A DNA stretch of 32,635 nucleotides from the NCBI GenBank assembly GCA_964578605.1, contig CAZODO010000070.1, positions 1 through 32,635 of the forward strand, written 5' to 3'. A program made the translations under genes and the position numbers. Shown piece by piece: positions 17,519 to 25,861 of the stretch. Origin of the DNA: JAXMHN01 sp964578605. GTDB taxonomy: Bacteria > Verrucomicrobiota > Verrucomicrobiia > Limisphaerales > SIBE01. The notes beneath the pieces were generated by a model, which worked only from the letters and a program-made list of their open reading frames with translations, searched no databases and had not been told where the DNA came from. Numbering within the stretch: position 1 is the first letter of the stretch; every line of letters starts with the position of its first letter.

Positions 17519-18355
17519 TCAGCCCTTCTCAATGCAGGCATACGCATTGTGGTTGTGAATGCTCTCGAAGTTCTCCGCCTCGACCTTGTACCACGTCACA
17601 TCCGGATGTCCATTCAGGTGGGTCACGACGTTCCTCACCAGGTCCTCGACAAAGACAGGGTTCTCATAGGCACGCTCTGTCACAGCCTTCTCGTCCTGAC
17701 GCTTCAGCAGGGAAAACAACTCGCTGCTGGCCGAACGTTCCACGATGGCGATTAGATCCTCGATCCAGATCGCCTTGCGCGATCGGATCTGGACCGTGAC
17801 GATTCCCCTCTGGTTGTGCGCCCCATGCTTGCTGATGGCCTTTGAACACGGGCATAACGTCGTGACCGCTACTTGGACCCCCAGCACAAAGTCGATCTCC
17901 TTCCCCCGAGCAGTCGCATCGAACCGGGCCGTGTAGTCCATCACTCCGTCCATCCCCGTCACCGGCGCCTTCTTGACCATGAAATACGGGAATTCCATCT
18001 CGAGATGGGCGGCCTGGGATTTGAGCTTTGCCTGCATCGCATGAAGGATGTCCGTGATGTTCTCGACATGGACGACGTTCCCATGCGCATTCAGCACTTC
18101 CAGGAACCGGCTCATATGCGTCCCCTTAAACTCCTTAGGCAGATCGACGAACATCCCAATGGTGGCCACGGTGTTCTGCATCGACCGTTGCTTGTCCCGA
18201 ACCCGGATCGGGAAGCGCAATCCCCTCACGCCCACCTTGTCGATGCGCAACTGCCGGTGATCCGGTTCGCTCTGCTTGTCCTGCAACCTGGCGCCACACT
18301 CGGTGCCAGGCCTGGATAAGCCAGCCGGGGCAAATGGCTGAGAACTTCTAAACAT
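17519..18355 (-). CDS. folE2: GTP cyclohydrolase I type B (FolE2)
   Basis: This protein of up to 278 aa converts GTP to 7,8-dihydroneopterin triphosphate, the first step toward folate and queuosine. FolE2 works with several metals and can replace zinc-dependent FolE. Family marks are QLRIDKVGVRGLRFPI (about 35-50), TIGMFVDLPKEFKGTHMSRF (65-84), the active-site cysteine region TTLCPCSKAISKHGAHNQRG (165-184) and the C-terminal FESIHNHNAYACIEKG. The frame upstream of residue 24 (MFRSSQPFAPAGLS) is not clearly family-like, and a TTG at 18286 is an alternative start. It is divergent from the TatD gene (131-bp gap). It lies upstream of the zinc-free DksA-like/L33/S18 operon on the same strand, suggesting shared zinc-sparing roles. 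Confidence 0.94.
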   Translation of the reverse strand: MFRSSQPFAPAGLSRPGTECGARLQDKQSEPDHRQLRIDKVGVRGLRFPIRVRDKQRSMQNTVATIGMFVDLPKEFKGTHMSRFLEVLNAHGNVVHVENITDILHAMQAKLKSQAAHLEMEFPYFMVKKAPVTGMDGVMDYTARFDATARGKEIDFVLGVQVAVTTLCPCSKAISKHGAHNQRGIVTVQIRSRKAIWIEDLIAIVERSASSELFSLLKRQDEKAVTERAYENPVFVEDLVRNVVTHLNGHPDVTWYKVEAENFESIHNHNAYACIEKG

Positions 18356-18485
18356 GCGGGCAAACTACTCGTCACCTTGCGTCCTGTAAAATTTTTCTGC
18401 GCGCCCAACGGCGCCGACTGCCTTCGGAGGAAACGGCCGCTCCCGACGGCATTGCGCCCAAGGCGATACACGCTAACATCCCCGC

Positions 18486-19292
18486 ATGTTCTACGATACG
18501 CATGCGCACTTGGATTACCCCGACTTCACGGGCGACCTGCCCGATGTCGTTCAACGTGCCGCAGCCGCTGGAATTGGGAAGATCCTCTGCATCGGCACGG
18601 ACCTCGAAAGCAGCAGCCGCGCCGTGCGTATCAGCGAGCAGTTCCCTGCCGTGTACGCCGTGGTCGGCTGGCACCCGTCCGATGCGTCCCGGGCGCCGCA
18701 GGACGTTCGGCCGGGACTTCGGGCTCTGGCGCAGCATCCCAAAGTGGTCGCTCTTGGCGAGACGGGCCTTGATTATCACCGGCTGCCAAGCCGGAAAGAG
18801 GGAGGTCATCCGGCCGAAGACGGACCCTACAAGGCCCGGCAGATTGACCTGTTTCGCCAACACCTGGAGCTAGGCGCCGAGCTTGGCCTCAATTGCGTCG
18901 TCCACCAGCGCGATTCCTTCGACGACACCCTCGCTGCATTCGAACCCTTTGCCGGGCGCATTCGCGGGGTTTTCCATTGCTTTGGCAACCCGGTGCCGGA
19001 TTTGCGTCGCGTGCTTGCGACCGGCTCCCTGGTCAGTTTCACGGGCGTCCTCACGTTTAAGAATGCCGCAACCGTCCGCGATACGCTCGCCGCCACCCCG
19101 TTGGGCCAGTTCATGCTGGAAACGGATTCCCCCTTCCTTGCGCCGGTGCCTTACCGCGGAAAACGCTGTGAACCCGCTTACGTGAAGGAGATCGCGGCCG
19201 TCGCCATGCAGGTCAAAGCCATTTCCGAGGATGAACTCAGCCGCGCGACCTGCCAGACGGCGCACGAGTTTTTTCCGAAGCTCCCAAAGTGA
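18486..19292 (+). CDS. TatD family metal-dependent hydrolase (deoxyribonuclease-like)
   Basis: This 268-aa TIM-barrel metallohydrolase belongs to the TatD/YcfH family, whose studied members are 3'-5' DNA exonucleases or D-aminoacyl-tRNA deacylase-like enzymes. The first metal motif is DTHAHLD (His6, His8), the bridging Glu92 is in GETGLDYHR, and a further histidine is in NCVVHQRDS. GVFHCFGN carries another ligand histidine, and LETDSPFLAP holds the catalytic aspartate. The residues appear complete. The first-metal motif begins five residues after the start, as usual. A TGTAAAAT extended -10-like site lies near 18385-18392. No strong Shine-Dalgarno sequence is visible. Confidence 0.94.
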   Translation: MFYDTHAHLDYPDFTGDLPDVVQRAAAAGIGKILCIGTDLESSSRAVRISEQFPAVYAVVGWHPSDASRAPQDVRPGLRALAQHPKVVALGETGLDYHRLPSRKEGGHPAEDGPYKARQIDLFRQHLELGAELGLNCVVHQRDSFDDTLAAFEPFAGRIRGVFHCFGNPVPDLRRVLATGSLVSFTGVLTFKNAATVRDTLAATPLGQFMLETDSPFLAPVPYRGKRCEPAYVKEIAAVAMQVKAISEDELSRATCQTAHEFFPKLPK

Positions 19293-19401
19293 CTCGGTTG
19301 CCGGCGGCGGTTTGCCGTTTGCAGCGTGTCCCTCGGAGGCTTGCCTGAGCCGCGGCAATGAGGCTAATGTCCCTTCCGTGATCGCCCATTGATTGAACGT
19401 T

Positions 19402-20364
19402 ATGCGAAACCCCATCGACCGCCGCAGCTTTCTTCGCAAATCGCTCGTTGCCGCCTCCACCGCCACGGTCGCGGCCAGTTTTGAGGAACGGGCGCTCCTC
19501 GGGTACGCCGCGGCTCCCGCCGCAAGCTCCCCAGCCCCTTCCACCCCTTCGGGAACTGTCCCGAGCGGCAAGATTGGCAAAGTGACCCTGAGCCGGCTGA
19601 TTTGCGGGGGCAATCTCATTAGCGGGTTTGCGCATAGCCGCGACCTGATCTACGTGTCTGAGTTGCTCAAGCAGTACTTCACCGATGCCAAGGTGATGGA
19701 GACCCTCGCCCTCTGTGAAAAGAACGGGGTGAACACCGCCATTTTGCGGCTGGACGATCACACGACCCGGATTCTTGACGCCTATCGCAAAGACCGGGGC
19801 GGCAAGATTCAATGGATTGCCCAGGTCAAGATCACCGAACGCGATCAAGCCACCGAAATCCAGCAGGCCATCGATCACGGTGCAGCCGGGATCTTCGTGC
19901 ATGGGGGTGTGGGCGACGAGTTCGTCAAGCAAGGCAAAGTCGCACTTCTGGGGAAAGCCCTGGAGCGTATCAAGGCCGCCGGACTGATCGCGGGTCTTGC
20001 CGGGCATAACCTCGACGTCGTTAAAGCATCCGAAGAAGCGGAACTCGGGCCTGACTTCTACATGAAGACGTTCAACAGCAAGCGTTACTGGTCCGCAGGC
20101 ATTACCCCCCGGAACGACAGCGTTTGGGAAGAGACGCCCGAGCAAACGGCAGCGCTCATGCAGGAACTGGAGACGCCCTGGATCGCTTACAAGGTCCTGG
20201 GCGCAGGCGCTATCCATCCCCGCGAAGGCTTTCAGTACGCCTACCAGAATGGCGCCGATTTCCTTTGCGCCGGCATGTTTGATTTCCAGGTTGCCGAGGA
20301 CGCGGAATGGGCGCGCGTCGCCCTTTCCAAGACGCGGCAACGAAACCGGCCCTGGGCAGGGTGA
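19402..20364 (+). CDS. Tat-exported TIM-barrel protein, aldo/keto-reductase-like
   Basis: This 320-aa protein starts at ATG 19402; a TTG three codons upstream is the alternative. It has a twin-arginine signal, RRSFLRKSLVAAST (residues 7-20), so it is exported folded. The mature part begins KVTLSRLICGGNLISGFAHSRD, which resembles the start of aldo/keto reductases (normal form LGxGGxxISxxxxSR). Barrel strands IQWIAQVKIT, AAGIFVHGG and IAGLAGHNLDVV follow. The usual Asp-Tyr-Lys-His tetrad is not clear by eye, so it may be a non-enzymatic or altered member. Such Tat-exported proteins are common in Verrucomicrobiota and Planctomycetota. No partner gene is evident; a pseudogene follows after 27 bp. 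Confidence 0.8.
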   Translation: MRNPIDRRSFLRKSLVAASTATVAASFEERALLGYAAAPAASSPAPSTPSGTVPSGKIGKVTLSRLICGGNLISGFAHSRDLIYVSELLKQYFTDAKVMETLALCEKNGVNTAILRLDDHTTRILDAYRKDRGGKIQWIAQVKITERDQATEIQQAIDHGAAGIFVHGGVGDEFVKQGKVALLGKALERIKAAGLIAGLAGHNLDVVKASEEAELGPDFYMKTFNSKRYWSAGITPRNDSVWEETPEQTAALMQELETPWIAYKVLGAGAIHPREGFQYAYQNGADFLCAGMFDFQVAEDAEWARVALSKTRQRNRPWAG

Positions 20365-20391
20365 TCAGAGCCGCAGCAGAGACTCATCCGC

Positions 20392-20696
20392 ATGTCCAAG
20401 AACCACTGGCTCGTTAAACAGGAACCCAGCGCCTGCTCCGGGAGACCTTCGTTCGCGAAGGCGGAACCCAGTGGACGGGCGTCAGGAATTTCGCCGCACG
20501 CAACCACCTCCGCGCGATGAGGCCGGGCGACTGGGTCCTGTTCCACCATAGCGTAGATGCCAAAGAAGTGGTCGGGCTCGCGCGTGTCAGGAAGGAAGCC
20601 GATCCCGATCCCACGGCGACGGAACCACGCAGCCATTGGCGGATCCCGATGCCGGGTCAAACTCCGGCCGAATTTCGACAGATTCCATTTTCCTAA
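20392..20696 (+). pseudogene. EVE-domain protein (thymocyte nuclear protein 1-like) pseudogene
   Basis: ATG 20392 opens MSKNHWLVKQEPSA, the exact style of EVE-domain proteins. After residue 16 the frame must shift by one base near 20440, where a TGG codon seems to have lost its T. It then continues ETFVREGGTQWTGVRNFAAR, then NHLRAMRPGDWVLFHHSVDA and KEVVGLARVRKEADPDPTAT. Intact relatives then have about 35 more residues before a C-terminal PVTxAEFxxI. Here the sequence jumps straight to TPAEFRQIPFS and a TAA at 20694-20696, consistent with an in-frame internal deletion. So there is one frameshift plus one deletion. EVE domains bind modified bases in DNA or RNA. A tRNA 3'-end fragment follows 14 bp later. 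Confidence 0.8.
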
Positions 20697-20708
20697 CACC
20701 CTCGAAAT

Positions 20709-20736
20709 CAAGGTTCGAATCCCGAGCCGGGCTCCA
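20709..20736 (+). other. tRNA 3'-end fragment, possible integration (att) remnant
   Basis: After GG the sequence reads TTCGAAT (T-loop), CCCGA (3' T-stem), GCCGGGC (3' acceptor strand), T, CCA. The spacing 7-5-7-1-3 is exactly that of a tRNA 3' end. The upstream half is missing: the 5' T-stem does not pair well, and no anticodon stem or 5' GCCCGGC is found. A discriminator U with CCA would fit tRNA-Gly or tRNA-Thr types. Such fragments are typical att scars left by tRNA-targeting integrases. Confidence 0.7.
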
Positions 20737-20881
20737 TGTGATTGCGCCACGGTGGGAATGGATTGGACTTGGCACCGGGATCGTACCATCATGGGTCTAT
20801 GCCCATAAGCAGCGACCAGCCCTATCGACCAAAGGCCGCCTGAGCTGGGGCCCGATGCGGGCAAGAACTGCCGCGACGACG

Positions 20882-21280
20882 ATGTTCACTCTGACGTGCA
20901 GCCTGCGTTTTCGAGACGGAACCACGGTCTCCGCACAGGTCAAGGCCCAGACCAAGACGGAGGACGCCCTGGTGCGGTATTCCGGTTGTGTCGAGCGGCT
21001 GCCGTTGATGGCTTCAAAGGCAACGGCTGTCGAATTGCAGGCCTATTTCACAAGCTTCGCGCGGGAGTTGAGGGCACGGTACGAAGCGACCGAGGTGGAT
21101 GACCGGGTCATCCCGGCCTATCCCTTGGACGAGGGCCTGGAGTACCTGGTCGCCTTAGGCGCAGTCCGGCGCTGTGCCGAGAAGCAGGCCAGCGGCGGCA
21201 ATCACCATCCCAAATCCCATCACCCGAAGGCTCAGCAGACCGGGAAGCCCGGTTTGCACGCGAAACGGCAGAAAAGCTGA
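20882..21280 (+). CDS. Small hypothetical protein, 132 aa
   Basis: The start MFTLTCSLRFRDGTTVSAQV gives a soluble beta-rich N-terminus. A helical stretch (ELQAYFTSFARELRARYEAT, about 52-71) follows, and the tail is His/Lys-rich and basic (HHPKSHHPKAQQTGKP, about 108-123). I do not recognise the family. The frame is open from 20636, but the 5' part overlaps the tRNA fragment and the pseudogene and is not coding. An ATG at 20855 is another possible start. There is no clear Shine-Dalgarno sequence. The gene is in a patch that shows decay, so it could also be a remnant. The stop lies 83 bp before the convergent apbE stop. Confidence 0.5.
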   Translation: MFTLTCSLRFRDGTTVSAQVKAQTKTEDALVRYSGCVERLPLMASKATAVELQAYFTSFARELRARYEATEVDDRVIPAYPLDEGLEYLVALGAVRRCAEKQASGGNHHPKSHHPKAQQTGKPGLHAKRQKS

Positions 21281-21363
21281 CCTGCGGAGGGCGCCACCCC
21301 TCCTCGACAGGCCGCAGACTAGCCTGTTTCTTCCCCCGGAGCGGCGCTCACATCCCGAGACGA

Positions 21364-22416
21364 TCAGTCGACGCTTTGTTCGAGAAACCGGGCGAAGCCG
21401 CTGGATTCCAACGTCTCGATCTGAGTATCCGGCTTGCGCACAATGACCGCTTCGGCGCCTGGGGTGTCCTCGATGAGTTGAAGACCCTCGCGCGGACCGA
21501 GAACGCTCGCGGCGGTGGCGAGGCTGTCGGCGGTGGTGCCATCCGGCGCAATCACGGTGACGAGGCTATGGTCAGTCAACCCGATGCCGGTGCGCGGATC
21601 GACAATGTGCGAGTATCGGCGGCCTTCGATTTCGAGCCGCTGGAAAACGTCGCCGGAGGTTGCCAGCGCCATGCGCGTCAAAACTGCGTATCGAGGAGGC
21701 GGCGGGTTTGGGATGTCGAGCGGGGCGATCTCGATCCGCCATCCCCGCTGGCCTGGCGGCGGGTCCCCGACGACGATGTCACCACCGCCGCTAATCAGCG
21801 CGCGGGGGAGGCCATTGGATTCCAGCACCTTGAACGCCGCCTCCAACGCATAGCCCTTCGCGATCCCGCCCAGGTCCAGCTTCATCCCTGGGCGGACGAG
21901 TTCAACGGTCTGAGAGACGGGGTCGAAGCGCACCTTGTCATAACCGATGGCTTTCCTGGCACGAGCGAGACGGTCCGGTTCGGGCAATTGCTGGGTCCGC
22001 CTGGCGCGACGCCACAAGGTGACCGCGGGACCTACCGTGATGTCGAAGGCGCCCTGGCTTCGCCGGGCCATCACGTCGGCTCGCCGGAGGATGTTCCACA
22101 ATTCGTCACTGACCCGAACCGCAGTGCCTTTGCCCGAAGTCCGCGAGAGTTCGTTCAGTTCACTGTCGGTTTCGTAGTCGCTCATGATCTGATTCAAGTG
22201 CGAAACGCGCTGAAAGGCGGCTTTGGAAGCAGCCTCGGCTTTGGCGGCATCGGGCGCATAGAGCACGATGCGGAACGGGACACCCATTTGAGGCTCGACG
22301 AATTCGAATCGGCGGAGCGGCTCTGGTTCGGGCGCAGCCGCAACCGTAAGGGCCGCCGCGAGCGCGAGGGCGGCAGAAGCGAGAGCACGGAGGCTCCGAT
22401 GCGAGCGAAGGTCCAC
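21364..22416 (-). CDS. apbE: FAD:protein FMN transferase (ApbE)
   Basis: This 350-aa exported enzyme uses FAD to attach FMN covalently to Ser/Thr in target proteins of extracytoplasmic electron-transfer systems such as Rnf, Nqr or flavin reductases. A signal peptide lies at 1-28 (ALASAALALAAALTVAAA). Family motifs are MGVPFRIVLY (44-53), MSDYETDSELNELSR (78-92), GAFDITVGP (122-130), KLDLGGIAKGYALE (179-192), HIVDPRTGIGL (270-280) and the Mg-binding TTADSLATA (294-302). All are intact. No flavinylated partner (Rnf, Nqr, FMN-bind domain) is visible in the window. A perfect palindrome 43 bp upstream of the start may be its operator. It is divergent from the PQQ-like gene, with 347 bp between them. 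Confidence 0.95.
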   Translation of the reverse strand: MDLRSHRSLRALASAALALAAALTVAAAPEPEPLRRFEFVEPQMGVPFRIVLYAPDAAKAEAASKAAFQRVSHLNQIMSDYETDSELNELSRTSGKGTAVRVSDELWNILRRADVMARRSQGAFDITVGPAVTLWRRARRTQQLPEPDRLARARKAIGYDKVRFDPVSQTVELVRPGMKLDLGGIAKGYALEAAFKVLESNGLPRALISGGGDIVVGDPPPGQRGWRIEIAPLDIPNPPPPRYAVLTRMALATSGDVFQRLEIEGRRYSHIVDPRTGIGLTDHSLVTVIAPDGTTADSLATAASVLGPREGLQLIEDTPGAEAVIVRKPDTQIETLESSGFARFLEQSVD

Positions 22417-22458
22417 GAAAACACCTTACCCGGTCGCGGCAAGTCGAACAAGCGAGCT

Positions 22459-22476
22459 GTCACCAGTTCTGGTGAC
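22459..22476. promoter_or_regulatory. Perfect palindrome upstream of apbE, candidate operator
   Basis: GTCACCAG-TT-CTGGTGAC, 8-bp arms with a 2-bp centre, lies 42 bp upstream of the apbE start codon. The half-site TGTCACCAG is shared with the palindrome at 17491-17507, though the arms are arranged the other way round. Confidence 0.5.
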
Positions 22477-22601
22477 TGGCAGGGGAAGCGATCCATGGTA
22501 ACCTCTCAGCGTCGGTGATGACGCAGAAACGCGGTGTTCCGTGTGTGTCCGTCTTGCGTGGTCCGCGGCGCAGCGTCAAGAGCAATGCTTTTGTTCAGAA
22601 A

Positions 22602-22630
22602 AAGGGCCGGATGCCAATCCGGCCTTTCTT
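22602..22630 (+). terminator. Orphan terminator-like hairpin between apbE and the PQQ-like gene
   Basis: Stem GGGCCGGAT/ATCCGGCCT with loop GCCA, extended by A-T pairs, is followed by TTTCTTCTT on the + strand and by TTTTTCT on the - strand, so it could act both ways. No recognised gene ends here: both neighbours start away from it. It may end an unseen small RNA, or act as an attenuator in the leader of the PQQ-like gene 134 bp downstream. The rest of the 347-bp gap 22417-22763 holds only the palindrome at 22459. Confidence 0.6.
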
Positions 22631-22763
22631 CTTGTCCGCCGGGAAGCGGAACGGTGAGTTAGAGACCGCGTTTCTTTGACTCGGATCAAGCACAACCGAA
22701 TACCGCCGGTTCATGATCGGAGTCCGTTCACACGCTCGTCTATCTTTAACCAAGGCTGAACTT

Positions 22764-25700
22764 ATGAAGACCGGTTCAGTTCGGAATTCTCTTTCGTTCC
22801 TCGTGTGCATGCTCCTCACAGCCGCGGCCCTTTCTGAGTGTTCCCTTGCCCGCGGCGAGACGAGCGCCTCCGGTGGCCCCGCCCCGCAGGGGTCTGTCCG
22901 CGAGATGCGGAACCGTGTCCGCGAATCCCGCGGTGTCGCCGTGGTTCTGGGGGATCCCAAGTGCGAATTGGCCTTTGCCTTGGCGCGCGACACCGAGTTC
23001 CTGATCTACCTTCAATTCGCAGACCCTGGTGACGTCCTCGCAGCCCGGCGTCTGGCCGACGCCAAGGGGTTGAACGGGCGGCGCCTCTTTATCGATCGCG
23101 GGCCTTTGAACAAGCTCCAACTGGCCGATGGGCTGGCCGACGTGCTTTGCGCCACGGGCACTGCCGCCGACATGCCCGAGGCCGAGGCGCTCCGCGTGCT
23201 GCGTCCGCAGGGTCGCGCCTTTCTGGGCCGTAAAGAGCTGATCAAACCCATTCCCGACGGCGTGGATGATTGGTCGCATCCGTATCACGGACCGGACAAC
23301 AATCCCGCGTCGGCCGACCAGGTTGCGCGTGGGCCGTACTTGACGCGTTTCCTCTCGGACCCTCGTTATGCGCCTTTGCCGCAAGCGGCATTGGCCTCGG
23401 CTGGGCGTGTCTTCAAGCTCTTTGGACATATTGCGTTCAAAGAGCGCGAGGAACCCTGGCTGAACACGATGGCGGCGTTCAATGGTTATAACGGTGCCTT
23501 TCTCTGGCGGCGCCCGATCCCGGAGGGGTTGATGATCCACCGCAACACCTTCATCGCCACGCCTGACGTGGTCTACTTCGGTGACGATCAGTCCTGCAAG
23601 ATCCTTGACGCGGCCACCGGGGAACTCCGCGACGAAATCGTGATCCCTGGCGATGTCGTCGATGGCACGTTCTGGAAATGGATGGCCCTGGAGAACGGCG
23701 TGCTCTACGCCATGGTGGGCGAACAGGAGCAGCGCGATCCGAACATCCGGATGCGCAGCGAGAAGCATGGCTGGCCCTGGGACCCGCTCTCCCCGGGCTT
23801 CAATCAACCGGAGCATCCGTGGGGATACGGGCGCAGCCTGGTCGCGCTGGACCCGCAGACCAAGAGCATCCTCTGGCAGCACCGGGAAGCGGAGGCGTTC
23901 GACAGCCGGGCCACTTGCATGAAGGACGGGCGCGTGTTCATTTTCCGGCACGGCGCATATCTGGCTTGTCTGGATGCGAAGACGGGACTGGAAGTCTGGC
24001 GGAACACCAAGGACAGCGCACCCGAAGTGTTCGCCGCATTGGGGCAGGATCTGCCGCGGCAGGATTGGCGCACCAATTGGCGGACCACGGCCTACGTGAA
24101 GGCCAGCAGCCAGGCGCTCTATTTCGCAGGTCCGAACCTCAACCAGTTGCTGGCTCTTTCCGCGACGGATGGCCGCATCCTCTGGCAGCACCCTTACAAC
24201 AATTACCAACTCGTCCTGGAGCAGGACGGTCTCTACGCCCTCAGCGGCCAGATCGATTCGGAACCCAGCCGCAAGTTCGATCCGCTCACAGGGCGGGTTC
24301 TCGAGGAAATCAAGCTTGGCCGTCGCGCTTGCACGCGCCCCACCGGCGCGATCGATGCCATTTTCTGCCGGGCGAGCGGCGGTTCGACCCGCCTTGATCT
24401 CGCCACGGCCGAGCCGGAGTTGGTCTCGCCCATGCGGGCTCAATGCCAGGACGGCGTAACGGTTGGCAACGGCTTGCTTTACTGGTGGCCGAGTGTCTGC
24501 GACTGCAATTTGACGCTTTACGGCATCACGTGCCTTGGTCCGGCTGGTGATTTCGCGTTTGGGCAGGAAGCCAAGGAATCCGAACGCCTCGAACTCGCCC
24601 ACGACGCCTCGAATCCTGTGGCGCCGCTGCCTGCGGCCCCCAAGGACTGGCCCACCTTTCGTGCCGATAACGTGGCTTCGGCCAGCACCGGCGTTGAGTT
24701 GTCCGCACGCGTCCAGCGCCTCTGGCAGACGGTGCCCGCGGCAGACCTGACCCCAACCGCTCCCACCACCGCCGGGGGACTGGTCTTTTGCGGCGGCTCC
24801 GACGGGAGCGTCCAAGCTCTGGACGCGCGCACCGGTGGCCAGCGATGGAAGGCGTATACGGGAGGCAGTCTGCGGTTCCCGCCAACGTTCTGGAACGGGC
24901 GTCTTTTCGCCGGGTCCGGCGACGGCTGGGTGTACTCTTTCGAAGCGAAGACAGGGCGTTTGCTGTGGCGCTTCCGGGCCGCTCCAGCGGAGAGGAAGAT
25001 CCCCGTTTACGGCCTGTTGCTCTCCACGTGGCCGGTGGCCAGCGGCGTGCTGGTGCAGGATGGTGTGGCTTATGTGGCGGCGGGCATCGTCAATTACGAC
25101 GGCACGCATGTCTATGCCCTGGATGCGGCCACCGGCCGGATCCGATGGCAAAACAATGCCTCCGGTCATTTGGACCCTTCGGATCTAGCTGGAGTTAGCG
25201 TGCAGGGGCACATGATCGTTCACGACGGCAAGCTTTGGCTGGCGGGTGGCAATGCTGTATCGCCTGGCGTTTTCGACCTGCGGGATGGGCGTTGTCTTAA
25301 CGATCTCGGATCGGTGCACCGGCTGGCAGACAACAGCGTGCCGTCTTCCGAAGCGCCGCGCGGTTCGTCGCTCTACCTGGTGGGCGACCAGGTTATGGTG
25401 AGTGACCAACCGCTCTATGCGCATCCCCAGTTCAAAGTCTATGACGCCTCGGTGCTCACCAAGACCTGGTTCGGCTCCGCCGGCGATCGGGACGTGGCCT
25501 GGGTCAACAACACGAGGCTCCTGTGCTACCCGCGTCTGCAGGAAAAGCGGACCGAACGGCTCGTGAACGGCTGGGGAAAGGCCCGTTTGGAAGGAGCCGA
25601 CCCGCTCTGGGAAACGGAATTCCGGGACAGTGTGGCCGTGGCGCTGGGCCGCAATGCATTGGTGGTCGCTCGTCCTTCGGACATCGTCGCGTATGACCTG

Positions 25701-25850
25701 CAGAAGGGGCGCCCGCTCTGGACCCACATGTTGCCGGGCACCCCGGTGCCCTGGGGCCTGGCCCTGGATCGGAACGGCCGTGTTATCGTCGCACTGCAGG
25801 GTGGCCAAATCCTGTGCTATGGCCCGGCTGACCTGACCGCGAGCAAGTAG
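22764..25850 (+). CDS. Secreted giant PQQ-like beta-propeller protein with degenerate methyltransferase-like domain (1028 aa)
   Basis: The ATG at 22764 is chosen because a signal peptide starts there (LSFLVCMLLTAAALSECSLA, about 10-29); an in-frame ATG at 22713 is less fitting. Residues about 45-158 look like a SAM-methyltransferase fold: VAVVLGDPKCELAFALA stands where the glycine motif should be, followed by a Leu/Arg-rich helix and LRPQGRAFLGR. The glycines are lost, so SAM binding is doubtful. GVDDWSHPYHGPDNNPAS (167-183) opens propeller 1 (about 185-610), with repeats such as SLVALDPQTKSILWQHRE and ACLDAKTGLEVWRN. Propeller 2 begins at DWPTFRADNVAS (about 632) and carries VQALDARTGGQRWKAYTGG and VYSFEAKTGRLLWRF. 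The PQQ-type blades are clear, but quinone-binding enzyme residues were not identified. It may be a binding scaffold or an oxidoreductase relative in the periplasm. Confidence 0.85.
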   Translation: MKTGSVRNSLSFLVCMLLTAAALSECSLARGETSASGGPAPQGSVREMRNRVRESRGVAVVLGDPKCELAFALARDTEFLIYLQFADPGDVLAARRLADAKGLNGRRLFIDRGPLNKLQLADGLADVLCATGTAADMPEAEALRVLRPQGRAFLGRKELIKPIPDGVDDWSHPYHGPDNNPASADQVARGPYLTRFLSDPRYAPLPQAALASAGRVFKLFGHIAFKEREEPWLNTMAAFNGYNGAFLWRRPIPEGLMIHRNTFIATPDVVYFGDDQSCKILDAATGELRDEIVIPGDVVDGTFWKWMALENGVLYAMVGEQEQRDPNIRMRSEKHGWPWDPLSPGFNQPEHPWGYGRSLVALDPQTKSILWQHREAEAFDSRATCMKDGRVFIFRHGAYLACLDAKTGLEVWRNTKDSAPEVFAALGQDLPRQDWRTNWRTTAYVKASSQALYFAGPNLNQLLALSATDGRILWQHPYNNYQLVLEQDGLYALSGQIDSEPSRKFDPLTGRVLEEIKLGRRACTRPTGAIDAIFCRASGGSTRLDLATAEPELVSPMRAQCQDGVTVGNGLLYWWPSVCDCNLTLYGITCLGPAGDFAFGQEAKESERLELAHDASNPVAPLPAAPKDWPTFRADNVASASTGVELSARVQRLWQTVPAADLTPTAPTTAGGLVFCGGSDGSVQALDARTGGQRWKAYTGGSLRFPPTFWNGRLFAGSGDGWVYSFEAKTGRLLWRFRAAPAERKIPVYGLLLSTWPVASGVLVQDGVAYVAAGIVNYDGTHVYALDAATGRIRWQNNASGHLDPSDLAGVSVQGHMIVHDGKLWLAGGNAVSPGVFDLRDGRCLNDLGSVHRLADNSVPSSEAPRGSSLYLVGDQVMVSDQPLYAHPQFKVYDASVLTKTWFGSAGDRDVAWVNNTRLLCYPRLQEKRTERLVNGWGKARLEGADPLWETEFRDSVAVALGRNALVVARPSDIVAYDLQKGRPLWTHMLPGTPVPWGLALDRNGRVIVALQGGQILCYGPADLTASK

Positions 25851-25861
25851 ATCGCCAAGTC

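Noticed and set aside
20661..20736. Complete tRNA gene
   Set aside because: Only the 3' T-loop, 3' T-stem, acceptor strand and CCA fit. The anticodon stem, D arm and 5' acceptor strand do not pair.
20587..20775. 62-codon - strand frame across the tRNA fragment
   Set aside because: Its translation (SPARDSNLDFEG) is the usual artefact of reading a tRNA 3' end.
22776..25169. 797-codon - strand frame opposite the PQQ-like gene
   Set aside because: The + strand has a signal peptide and clear propeller blades, so the antisense frame is a composition effect.
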